A DNA stretch of 5,486 nucleotides. Source: Christiangramia sp. (lineage in GTDB: Bacteria > Bacteroidota > Bacteroidia > Flavobacteriales > Flavobacteriaceae). A program made the position numbers and the translations under genes. Below, one piece after another: positions 1 through 5,486 of the stretch. The DNA is taken from contig JAHELO010000142.1 in NCBI GenBank assembly GCA_024644145.1, positions 1 through 5,486 of the forward strand, in the 5' to 3' direction. How positions within the stretch are numbered: position 1 is the stretch's first letter; the number at the start of each line of letters is the position of its first letter. The notes beneath the pieces were generated by a model that was given only the letters and a program-made list of their open reading frames with translations, made no database searches and was not told where the DNA came from.

Positions 1-1222
1 GACAACAAAAATGAAACAAACTGTCATAGCTGCCCTGGGGGTCACTTTTGGTATTGGCGCCTATATTACCCTTGTGGGCTTTATGACCGGTCTCAACCAA
101 ATGCTTGATAATTTAATACTTAATCAAACCCCACACGTCCATATTTATAATGAGATCCAGCCAAGTGAGAATCAGCCTTCAGATCTATATCGGGACTTTG
201 AAGATAGCTGGAAAATAGTGAGGTCTGTTAAACCTAAAAAGATTCAGAAAAAAATTCATAATGCCATCCCCCTGATTGATTTTTTAAACCGGGATAATAA
301 TGTAATAGCCGCCATACCACAGGTAAAAACACAAATATTTTTTATCGCGGGCTCCATAGAACTAGGAGGAAATTTAACCGGAATCGATATAATGCAAGAA
401 GCCTCCTTTTTTAATTTTGATGATTACCTCATCGAGGGTAGCCCAACATCCCTGGTAAATATTGAGAACGGGATTTTATTAGGGGCCGGGTTAGCAAATA
501 AAATGTCCCTTGAGGCAGGAGACCGGGTTCAAATAAGTACGATAACAGGGGAAACCTTCCCACTTAAGATCGTTGGAATTTATCAAAGCGGAATTGCAGA
601 CCTCGATAATATTCAAAGCTTCGCAACCATAAAGACCGTGCAACGCATAATGGGAGAACCTGACAATTATATTACAGATATAAATGTAAAACTTAATGAT
701 ATAAACTACGCACCCATCCTGGCTGATAATATTAAAAAAGAATTCAACCTACAGGCAATAGATATCAATACTGCAAATGCTCAATTTGAAACTGGAACTA
801 CCATCAGGAACCTTATTACCTATGTTGTTTCAATTACCTTACTTATAGTTGCCGGCTTTGGAATTTACAATATCCTGAATATGCTTATATATGAAAAAAT
901 GAACGATATCGCCATTTTAAAAGCTGTAGGATTTTCGGGAAGGGATGTACAGTTAATCTTTATGAGCCAGGCGATGATCATTGGCCTGGCCGGAGGTTTT
1001 CTAGGACTTGTAATCGGTTATATATTATCTTCCCTTATAGACGAAATACCTTTTAATACAGAGGCATTGCCTACCATCACCACCTACCCCATTAATTACG
1101 ATCCCTGGTTCTACCTTATAGGGATCGTTTTTGCCATCTTCTTCACTTTTCTTGCAGGTTTTCTTCCTTCCATTAAAGCAAAAAACATAGATCCCGTAGA
1201 AATAATTAGAGGTCAATATTAG
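1..1222 (+). CDS. ABC transporter permease, MacB/FtsX (LolC-like) fold, 5'-partial
   Basis: This is the inner-membrane permease of a type VII ABC transporter, the class that includes LolC/E, MacB and FtsX. Numbering from the ATG at 11, a first membrane helix spans about residues 5-27. A large extracytoplasmic MacB-type domain spans about 30-262, followed by three helices at about 267-292, 317-343 and 366-388. The segment EKMNDIAILKAVGF (295-308) is the typical cytoplasmic coupling region after the second helix. The C-terminal NIDPVEIIRG (392-401) is the usual family ending. The frame stays open to base 2, reading T-T-K before Met1, and family members normally have about 15-25 residues before the first helix. 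The true start is therefore probably upstream of the window, and the ATG at 11 is likely internal. The ATPase gene follows after 5 bases. Substrate is unknown: lipoprotein release and adaptor-linked efflux both fit. Confidence 0.88.
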   Translation, partial: TTKMKQTVIAALGVTFGIGAYITLVGFMTGLNQMLDNLILNQTPHVHIYNEIQPSENQPSDLYRDFEDSWKIVRSVKPKKIQKKIHNAIPLIDFLNRDNNVIAAIPQVKTQIFFIAGSIELGGNLTGIDIMQEASFFNFDDYLIEGSPTSLVNIENGILLGAGLANKMSLEAGDRVQISTITGETFPLKIVGIYQSGIADLDNIQSFATIKTVQRIMGEPDNYITDINVKLNDINYAPILADNIKKEFNLQAIDINTANAQFETGTTIRNLITYVVSITLLIVAGFGIYNILNMLIYEKMNDIAILKAVGFSGRDVQLIFMSQAMIIGLAGGFLGLVIGYILSSLIDEIPFNTEALPTITTYPINYDPWFYLIGIVFAIFFTFLAGFLPSIKAKNIDPVEIIRGQY

Positions 1223-1227
1223 AGATT

Positions 1228-1902
1228 ATGAAAACGATTCTGGAAACAAAAAATATCAATAAAGACTTCAAGAATGGGAGTGTTTTTCATGTGCTAAAAA
1301 ATATTACATTCAAGGTAAACAGTGGTGAATTTGTGTCTATTATGGGTAAATCCGGATGCGGAAAATCTACCTTATTATATATCCTTTCCACTATGGATAC
1401 CAATTATGATGGGCATTTATATTTCAATGAAAAGCTGATCACGGGACTGGAGAATAACTCTTTATCATTTATTCGCAATAAATACATAGGTTTCGTATTT
1501 CAGTTTCACTATTTACTTTCAGATTTCAGTGTTCTGGAAAACGTAATGCTTCCGGCAAAAAAACTGGGTCTTAAAAACCCTTCAGAAATTGAACACGACG
1601 CCATAGAAAAACTTAACATCCTGGGAATAGAAAAACTGGCTTTAAAAAAAGCTTCCCAAATCTCCGGGGGCGAAAAACAGCGTGTAGCAATTGCCCGGGC
1701 ACTTATCAATGAACCACTAATCATAATGGGAGATGAACCTACGGGTAATTTAGATAGTTATAATGCTGAAATTGTCTTCAATATCTTTAGAGACCTAAAT
1801 AGAGACAGAGGTTTATCACTCCTGGTTGTCACCCACGATCTGGATTTTGCCTCAAATACAGATCGCATCATCGAGATGGGAGATGGAACAATTATGGTCT
1901 GA
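1228..1902 (+). CDS. ABC transporter ATP-binding protein, LolD/MacB type
   Basis: This is the cytoplasmic ATPase partner of the preceding permease. Its 224 residues are the normal length for LolD/MacB-type nucleotide-binding subunits. All motifs are intact: Walker [10 protein letters not shown] (40-48), Q-loop Gln92, signature ISGGE (145-149, with Ile replacing the usual Leu), Walker B ending in MGDEP (167-171) with catalytic Glu170, D-loop NLD (174-176) and switch His203. The Gly-Asn-Leu-Asp form of the D-loop is common in the LolD/MacB/FtsE group, which supports pairing with an FtsX-fold permease. The ATG lies 5 bases after the permease stop, so the two are almost certainly co-transcribed. 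An adaptor or outer-membrane partner gene might lie upstream of the window. Function as an ABC ATPase is secure; the cargo is not. Confidence 0.93.
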   Translation: MKTILETKNINKDFKNGSVFHVLKNITFKVNSGEFVSIMGKSGCGKSTLLYILSTMDTNYDGHLYFNEKLITGLENNSLSFIRNKYIGFVFQFHYLLSDFSVLENVMLPAKKLGLKNPSEIEHDAIEKLNILGIEKLALKKASQISGGEKQRVAIARALINEPLIIMGDEPTGNLDSYNAEIVFNIFRDLNRDRGLSLLVVTHDLDFASNTDRIIEMGDGTIMV

Positions 1903-1948
1903 ATATTAGTTGTTAATCCCAGGATTTTCGTATTTCAATTTTCTCACC

Positions 1949-1976
1949 TCACTGGAGGACAGTGAAACTATTTTTT
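1949..1976 (+). terminator. Candidate intrinsic terminator after the ABC ATPase gene
   Basis: A perfect 6-base stem (TCACTG / CAGTGA, 1949-1954 and 1960-1965) encloses a 5-base loop. Five bases later comes a run of six T (1971-1976). It sits 46 bases past the stop of the ATPase gene and before the patatin gene, which is where a transcript end would be expected. The stem is short and the T run is not directly adjacent, so termination would be modest. A competing 4-base stem (CCTC 1947-1950 with GAGG 1955-1958) uses some of the same bases. Confidence 0.4.
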
Positions 1977-2034
1977 AATAAAAACTATAACTCGCAGGAA
2001 AAACGTAATTTAAGATTTATAAACACGCAGTTAT

Positions 2035-2808
2035 ATGAGAATAGGTTTGGTATTATCGGGTGGCGGAGCCCGGGGTGTAGCTCAAATTGGGTTCATTAAA
2101 GCCCTGGAGGAATTCAATATTAATATTACACATATATCCGGAACAAGCGCTGGTGCGATTATTGGAGCCATGTATGCGTATGGGGCTAAATGGGAGGAAA
2201 TCCTGGCATTTTTTAAATCGGTTCCTATTTTTCATTATAAACGATATGCCCGGAATAAACCCGGATTTATCGATACCGGTAAATTCTATAAAGATTTTCT
2301 CAATTTTTTTTCTGAAGATGATTTCAGCATTCTAAAAAAGAAACTCTTTGTAAATACCACAAATTTAATCACGGGAAAACACATCACCTTTGAAAGCGGT
2401 GAGCTTATAAAACCTTTAATGGCTTCAGCATCTATCCCCGGAATATTCACACCTGTACATTTTAAAGATGAATTATATGCAGATGGGGGAATCACCAATA
2501 ATTTTCCCATTGAGCCTTTGCAGAGCTGCTGTGATAAGATAATTGGAGGATACGTGAATCCCTTAAAAAAGATTCAAACTAATAGGCTAAAACACTCTTA
2601 CCAGGTAATTACCAGGGCCTATCAAATTAGCCTGAATCAGCAATGTATCCCCAAGTTTATATGGTGTGATCTTCTTTTATCACCACGGGAATTAGAAAAC
2701 TATGGCCTTTTCAGTTTAAAAACGATGGATGAAATTTTCGATATAGGATATCAAGCTGCGGTAAAACTCCTGGAGGAGAAAGGTGCAATATTTTTTGCCA
2801 GATCTTAA
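2035..2808 (+). CDS. Patatin-like phospholipase (RssA-like serine hydrolase)
   Basis: This is a probable lipid acyl hydrolase of the bacterial patatin family. Its 257 residues match single-domain RssA-like proteins. The glycine-rich oxyanion-hole motif GGGARG is at 9-14. The nucleophile elbow GTSAG is at 36-40, with catalytic Ser38. The DGG motif is at 150-152, with Asp150 completing the Ser-Asp dyad. The block SASIPGIFTPV (131-141) just before it is also typical. Position 17, often His in this family, is Gln here. There is no signal peptide or evident membrane segment, so it should act in the cytoplasm or at the inner face of the membrane. The ATG at 2035 places the motif MRIGLVLSGGGARG at the usual N-terminus; no Shine-Dalgarno or clear promoter is visible. 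It is preceded by 132 non-coding bases and converges on the Mla-type operon with a 28-base gap. The hydrolase family is sure; the substrate is not. Confidence 0.92.
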   Translation: MRIGLVLSGGGARGVAQIGFIKALEEFNINITHISGTSAGAIIGAMYAYGAKWEEILAFFKSVPIFHYKRYARNKPGFIDTGKFYKDFLNFFSEDDFSILKKKLFVNTTNLITGKHITFESGELIKPLMASASIPGIFTPVHFKDELYADGGITNNFPIEPLQSCCDKIIGGYVNPLKKIQTNRLKHSYQVITRAYQISLNQQCIPKFIWCDLLLSPRELENYGLFSLKTMDEIFDIGYQAAVKLLEEKGAIFFARS

Positions 2809-2836
2809 GGTGCCATAACAAGCATTCCAGTGAGAC

Positions 2837-3826
2837 CTATTTTTTTCTCTCCGCCCTTTTCTTTTGCCTTTCAAGTTTTTTAAAATAGCCACGGAAAAAA
2901 AAGTTATTTTTCAGAGCCTCCATATTTTCATTTAGCTTATATGAAGATTCCCTGATATTTATTATTGTGGAGTCTATATTTCGAACAAGGTTTTTATCCT
3001 GGGTAAGATAATGCAGTGCACCTTCTTCATTTCTCATCTTAAGGGTCAATGATTCCACATTTTTGGTAATTTGATGGATGTTTGCTGAAGAAGAATCAAG
3101 TTCAATCATGATATTCTTTATTCGATTTCCTGCAATGGTATCACTTAAAAGAGTTCCTGCTACACTTCTTTCAAAATCTATATTTGCCAGTTCTCTATTT
3201 AATTTTTTCATTGCTCTGGTAGTTTGTTCACTGGTCTCCTTAAGATTTTTTAAAGTTAGTTTTATATCCTGAGCCAGTATAGAATCACTAACTAACACTC
3301 CAAGTGTTCCTTTGGCTTCCAGAATTTTGTTGGTGATCTTCAATAGGTCTGAAGTTAGCAAAGCTGCATTTTCATTAGTAACATTTAAAGTAGATAACAT
3401 ATCATCTGCTCCTATCCTGCTGTAGGTTGCAATAGTATCACCCGCCTGTACCGCCCTTAGATTTTCATTGCCCGGTAAGATATTCACTACCATACTTCCC
3501 ACCAGACCATCAGATCCTATAGTTGCTATAGCATCTTTTTTAATAAATTTACCTGTGGTCTCTTCAACCATCATATGTACCAGAATCCTGGATTCAGCCA
3601 GCATTTCTATTTTACTTACAGTACCTACATTGATCCCGGAATACCTAACATTGTTCCCTACCTGTAAGCCATTAACATTTTCAAATTCTGCCAGGACCTG
3701 AATATTCTTAGTAAAAAGATGTTGACGATTGCCAATAAAATATAGAGCGGCAATTAGAATAAGTGTCCCGATAACCACAAATACCCCTAGTTTTATTTTT
3801 TGCGAAGTTGTTTTTGTCATGATCAT
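2837..3826 (-). CDS. mlaD: MCE-family (MlaD-like) phospholipid-binding protein with long repeat-containing C-terminus
   Basis: This is the periplasmic, membrane-anchored substrate-binding subunit of an Mla-type lipid transporter. One uncleaved N-terminal membrane helix lies at about 13-31. A single MCE domain follows at about 42-119, with the family hallmarks FENVNGLQVGNNVRYSGI (48-65), NVGTV (66-70) and GLVGSMVV near 107-114. Known relatives form hexameric rings with a central lipid path. Residues about 140-305 look helical and contain three units spaced 48 residues apart. The C-terminus is strongly basic, rich in Lys and Arg from residue 312. At 329 residues it is much longer than E. coli MlaD (about 180). 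The start overlaps the stop of the ATPase gene by one base (TAATG), suggesting coupled translation. A second in-frame ATG two codons in (3818-3820) is an alternative start. It is last in the operon. The symbol denotes the family, not proven orthology. Confidence 0.92.
   Translation of the reverse strand: MIMTKTTSQKIKLGVFVVIGTLILIAALYFIGNRQHLFTKNIQVLAEFENVNGLQVGNNVRYSGINVGTVSKIEMLAESRILVHMMVEETTGKFIKKDAIATIGSDGLVGSMVVNILPGNENLRAVQAGDTIATYSRIGADDMLSTLNVTNENAALLTSDLLKITNKILEAKGTLGVLVSDSILAQDIKLTLKNLKETSEQTTRAMKKLNRELANIDFERSVAGTLLSDTIAGNRIKNIMIELDSSSANIHQITKNVESLTLKMRNEEGALHYLTQDKNLVRNIDSTIINIRESSYKLNENMEALKNNFFFRGYFKKLERQKKRAERKK
2912..3310 (-). repeat. Three 48-residue repeats within the MCE protein C-terminal region
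   Basis: Within the MCE protein, residues 173-220, 221-268 and 269-305 align without gaps at a spacing of exactly 48 residues. Identical or conserved positions across the three copies are Leu178/226/274, Asp181/229/277, Ile188/236/284, Leu195/Leu243/Ile291 and Ser199/247/295. Copies one and three also share a Gly at 173/269, a Leu at 175/271, a Thr at 191/287 and an Asn at 194/290. Similarity is at protein level and the copies are diverged. Each unit looks like a short loop followed by a long amphipathic helix. This is read by eye and has not been scored. Confidence 0.55.
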
Positions 3827-4578
3827 TAATTTTTAAAAAAGGCCTGCACTTTGGGATCATCGGTATTTGATAATTCTTCAAACGAACCTTCGATATAATT
3901 AATCCCATCAACTAGTAGAATCATCCTGTTAGAAATCACCCTGGCGCAATCCACATCATGTGTAATAATTAGCGAGGATGTATTATAAGTTTCCTGGATG
4001 CGCCTCATAAGCTGAATTATTTCTTTTGCGGTTATTGGATCCAGACCTGTTGTAGGTTCATCATAAAGAATTATCTCTGGCTTTAATATAAGAGCACGGG
4101 CCAGGGCCACCCTTCTTTGCATACCTCCAGATAATTCTGAAGGCATTAGATCTACCGTATGTTCCAGACCCACATTTTTTAATGCTTCCAAAACCAGGCT
4201 TTCTGTACTTTCTTTTAAATTAAGTTTCTTTTTATGTCTTCGTAGTGGAAATTCCAGGTTTTCCCTAACGGTCATAGAGTCATATAAGGCACTACCCTGA
4301 AATAAAAAACCAATATGAGTTCTTAATAAATCCAATTCTGTTCGTCCAAGAATTATAATATCCTGATCCTTGATTCTTATAATTCCACTATCAGCCTGCA
4401 TCAAGCCTACCAGGCACTTGATCATCACCGTTTTACCCGAACCAGATTTTCCCATAACTACGAGGTTCTCGCCATCATATAGCTTCAGGTTAAACCCATT
4501 CAATACTGGCTTTCCGCTAAAAGACTTTTTAAGATCCCGGATCTCTAAAATTGGTTTTATATTTTTTTCATCTTCCAT
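3826..4578 (-). CDS. mlaF: Mla-type ABC transporter ATP-binding protein (MlaF-like)
   Basis: This is the cytoplasmic ATPase that powers the MlaE/MlaD phospholipid transporter. It has 250 residues with every ABC motif intact: Walker A GKSGSGKT (43-50), Q-loop Gln94, signature LSGGM (149-153), Walker B LYDEP (171-175) with catalytic Glu174, D-loop GLD (178-180) and switch His207. The segment FQGSALYDSMTVRENLEFPL (93-112) and the Met in the signature motif are characteristic of the MlaF group rather than of amino-acid or LolD-type ATPases. Its ATG directly abuts the permease stop (TAA then ATG, no gap). Its own stop overlaps the MCE gene start by one base. This tight packing indicates a single transcript and matched expression of the three subunits. 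Assignment to the Mla family is strong from sequence and neighbours. Confidence 0.94.
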   Translation of the reverse strand: MEDEKNIKPILEIRDLKKSFSGKPVLNGFNLKLYDGENLVVMGKSGSGKTVMIKCLVGLMQADSGIIRIKDQDIIILGRTELDLLRTHIGFLFQGSALYDSMTVRENLEFPLRRHKKKLNLKESTESLVLEALKNVGLEHTVDLMPSELSGGMQRRVALARALILKPEIILYDEPTTGLDPITAKEIIQLMRRIQETYNTSSLIITHDVDCARVISNRMILLVDGINYIEGSFEELSNTDDPKVQAFFKN

Positions 4579-5355
4579 TTATCCATAAAATATATCAGCC
4601 ACAAAAACAGCAATAAAATCTATCACAAATAATAACATTGAGGTATATACCACGGCTGCGTTAGACGCTTCACCTACGCCAACGGTGCCTTTAGAGCAAT
4701 AATAGCCCTTATAACAGCCTACCAGGCCTATGGCAAAACCGAAAAAGAAGGATTTAATGATAGCAGGAATAACATCTGCAAATGTTAGTGCATCAAATAC
4801 CTGATTGAAATATAACTGGAATGACACCTCACCTTTTAGATTTTCTATAATCGCAGAACCAAAAAGGGCTATCGCATCCCCTATCAAAATCAATAATGGC
4901 AGCATTAAGGTTGTAGCTATAATTCTTGTAACCACCAGATATTTGAAAGGATTGGTGCCGGAAACCTCCATCGCGTCTATCTGTTCTGTCACCCGCATAG
5001 AGCCCAGTTCAGCACCGATTCCAGATCCAATTTTCCCGGCACAAATAAGCGCTATAATAACCGGGCCAATTTCGCGAACAATCGAGATGCTAACCATGGA
5101 TGGCATCCATGATTCTGCACCAAATTCCATTAAGGTTGGTCGGGATTGTAGGGTAAAAACAAGGCCAAGAATAAACCCCGTCACTCCTACTAGCAATAAG
5201 GACTTGTTCCCCATCTGGTAGCATTGCCGGAGCAATTCCCTGAACTCAAATGGGGGCTTGACCAGTTCTCGGAAAAACCTGATGGTGAAATAGACCAGAT
5301 CACCAGCTTCTTCAAAGAAACTTTTAGTACTTTTCCATAAACCTCTTTTAGCCAC
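4579..5355 (-). CDS. mlaE: MlaE-family ABC transporter permease, GTG start
   Basis: This is the inner-membrane permease of the phospholipid transporter, expected as a dimer bound to MlaF and a ring of the MCE protein. It has 258 residues, the normal family length. An amphipathic N-terminal helix lies at about 20-33. Hydrophobic segments follow at about 52-70, 87-107, 139-170, 195-213 and 235-255. The hallmark motif GAELGSMRVTEQIDAM (114-129) is complete, as are VREIGPV (93-99) and the C-terminal block CYKGYYCSKGTVGVGEAS (214-231). The start is taken as GTG at 5353-5355: an in-frame TAG lies two codons upstream (5359-5361), and the next Met is residue 48, which would remove the N-terminal helix. 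It is the first gene of the operon visible here, with 131 non-coding bases before it. Direction of lipid transport cannot be told from sequence. Confidence 0.94.
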   Translation of the reverse strand: MAKRGLWKSTKSFFEEAGDLVYFTIRFFRELVKPPFEFRELLRQCYQMGNKSLLLVGVTGFILGLVFTLQSRPTLMEFGAESWMPSMVSISIVREIGPVIIALICAGKIGSGIGAELGSMRVTEQIDAMEVSGTNPFKYLVVTRIIATTLMLPLLILIGDAIALFGSAIIENLKGEVSFQLYFNQVFDALTFADVIPAIIKSFFFGFAIGLVGCYKGYYCSKGTVGVGEASNAAVVYTSMLLFVIDFIAVFVADIFYG

Positions 5356-5379
5356 GCCCTAAATATTTTCGATCTATAT

Positions 5380-5387
5380 TAAAGATA
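5380..5387 (-). promoter_or_regulatory. Weak candidate -7 element for the mlaEFD operon
   Basis: On the - strand this reads TATCTTTA, seven of eight positions of the Bacteroidota -7 consensus TAnnTTTG when the two free positions are counted. It would place a transcription start roughly 15-20 bases before the GTG of the permease. No TTG-type -33 element is found at the expected distance upstream, and the region is very AT-rich, so a chance match is quite possible. Confidence 0.2.
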
Positions 5388-5455
5388 ACTACAAAACACT
5401 TTAGTTAACATTCTGATTTGTAATAAATTAAATTCAAGCAATGAAAGATTAAGTT

Positions 5456-5474
5456 TAAAGTAGAATCTACTTTA
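5456..5474. promoter_or_regulatory. Perfect 19-base palindrome, possible operator
   Basis: TAAAGTAGA and TCTACTTTA form perfect 9-base arms around one central base (5465). The single-base centre and 19-base span suit binding of a dimeric regulator better than an RNA hairpin. It lies 101 bases upstream of the permease start. It could control the mlaEFD operon or belong to a gene beyond the window's right edge. No regulator gene is visible here to pair with it. Confidence 0.4.
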
Positions 5475-5486
5475 CGATACTACAAT

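Noticed and set aside
1977..2034. Promoter for the patatin gene
   Set aside because: AT-rich words resembling TAnnTTTG occur (for example TAATTTAA), but none matches well and no TTG lies at a suitable distance upstream.
2808..2846. Possible terminator between the patatin and MCE genes (AGGT ... ACCT followed by seven T)
   Set aside because: The stem is only four bases with a loop of over 20 bases, and the T run is the Lys-codon tail of the MCE gene on the other strand. No convincing bidirectional terminator is present.
3468..3701. A 77-codon + strand open frame opposite the MCE domain
   Set aside because: It is antisense to a conserved domain with clear motifs; its Ser/Leu/Pro/Ile-rich translation is typical of a shadow frame.
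3708..3911. A 67-codon - strand frame bridging the mlaF-mlaD junction
   Set aside because: It overlaps both real genes in another frame, and the junction is already explained by the TAATG stop-start overlap.
4805..5221. A 138-codon open frame on the + strand opposite mlaE
   Set aside because: It lies wholly antisense to the well-conserved permease. Its translation has no recognisable domain, and its openness follows from the codon pattern of the real gene.
5456..5474. The upstream palindrome read as an intrinsic terminator
   Set aside because: The stem is AT-rich with only a one-base centre, and neither side has a proper T run after it. An operator reading is preferred, though not proven.
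1..5486. Mobile element, CRISPR, tRNA/rRNA or defence system
   Set aside because: No transposase, recombinase, spaced repeats, RNA-gene-like sequence or defence-type domain was seen; every long frame is accounted for by envelope transport or lipid genes.

Overview
The window looks like ordinary chromosomal DNA from a member of the Bacteroidota, most likely a flavobacterium. Three things point there: the base composition is AT-rich, no start has a convincing Shine-Dalgarno sequence, and the proteins resemble envelope ABC systems of that phylum. This placement is inferred from gene content and style, not from a marker gene. Coding density is high. The only non-coding stretches are 1903-2034, 2809-2836 and 5356-5486, all under 300 bases. 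No RNA gene, insertion sequence, CRISPR array or phage gene was seen.

Left part, + strand (1-1902): the last part of an operon encoding a MacB/FtsX-fold ABC permease, whose start probably lies before the window, followed 5 bases later by its ATP-binding subunit. This is the LolCD/MacB-type (type VII) architecture, which moves lipoproteins or other amphiphiles, or drives efflux through an adaptor. The cargo cannot be read from the sequence. A small hairpin with a T run follows and may end this transcript.

Middle, + strand (2035-2808): a single gene for a cytoplasmic patatin-like phospholipase/esterase (RssA-like) with an intact Ser-Asp dyad. It converges on the next operon with only 28 bases between the stop codons.

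Right part, - strand (5355 down to 2837): a compact three-gene operon, mlaE-mlaF-mlaD, with no gap or a 1-base overlap between genes. It encodes a phospholipid-trafficking MCE transporter: permease, ATPase and a membrane-anchored MCE substrate-binding protein. MlaB and MlaC are not present in this operon within the window. The MCE protein is long (329 residues). It carries a helical C-terminal region built from three repeats spaced exactly 48 residues apart and ends in a strongly basic tail. The permease probably starts at GTG. About 100 bases upstream of the operon lies a perfect 19-base palindrome that may be an operator.

Together the window reads as an envelope-lipid neighbourhood: two ABC systems acting at the inner membrane and periplasm, plus a lipid hydrolase. 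No wholly new system was recognised. The most noteworthy signals are the 48-residue repeat in the MCE protein and the upstream palindrome.
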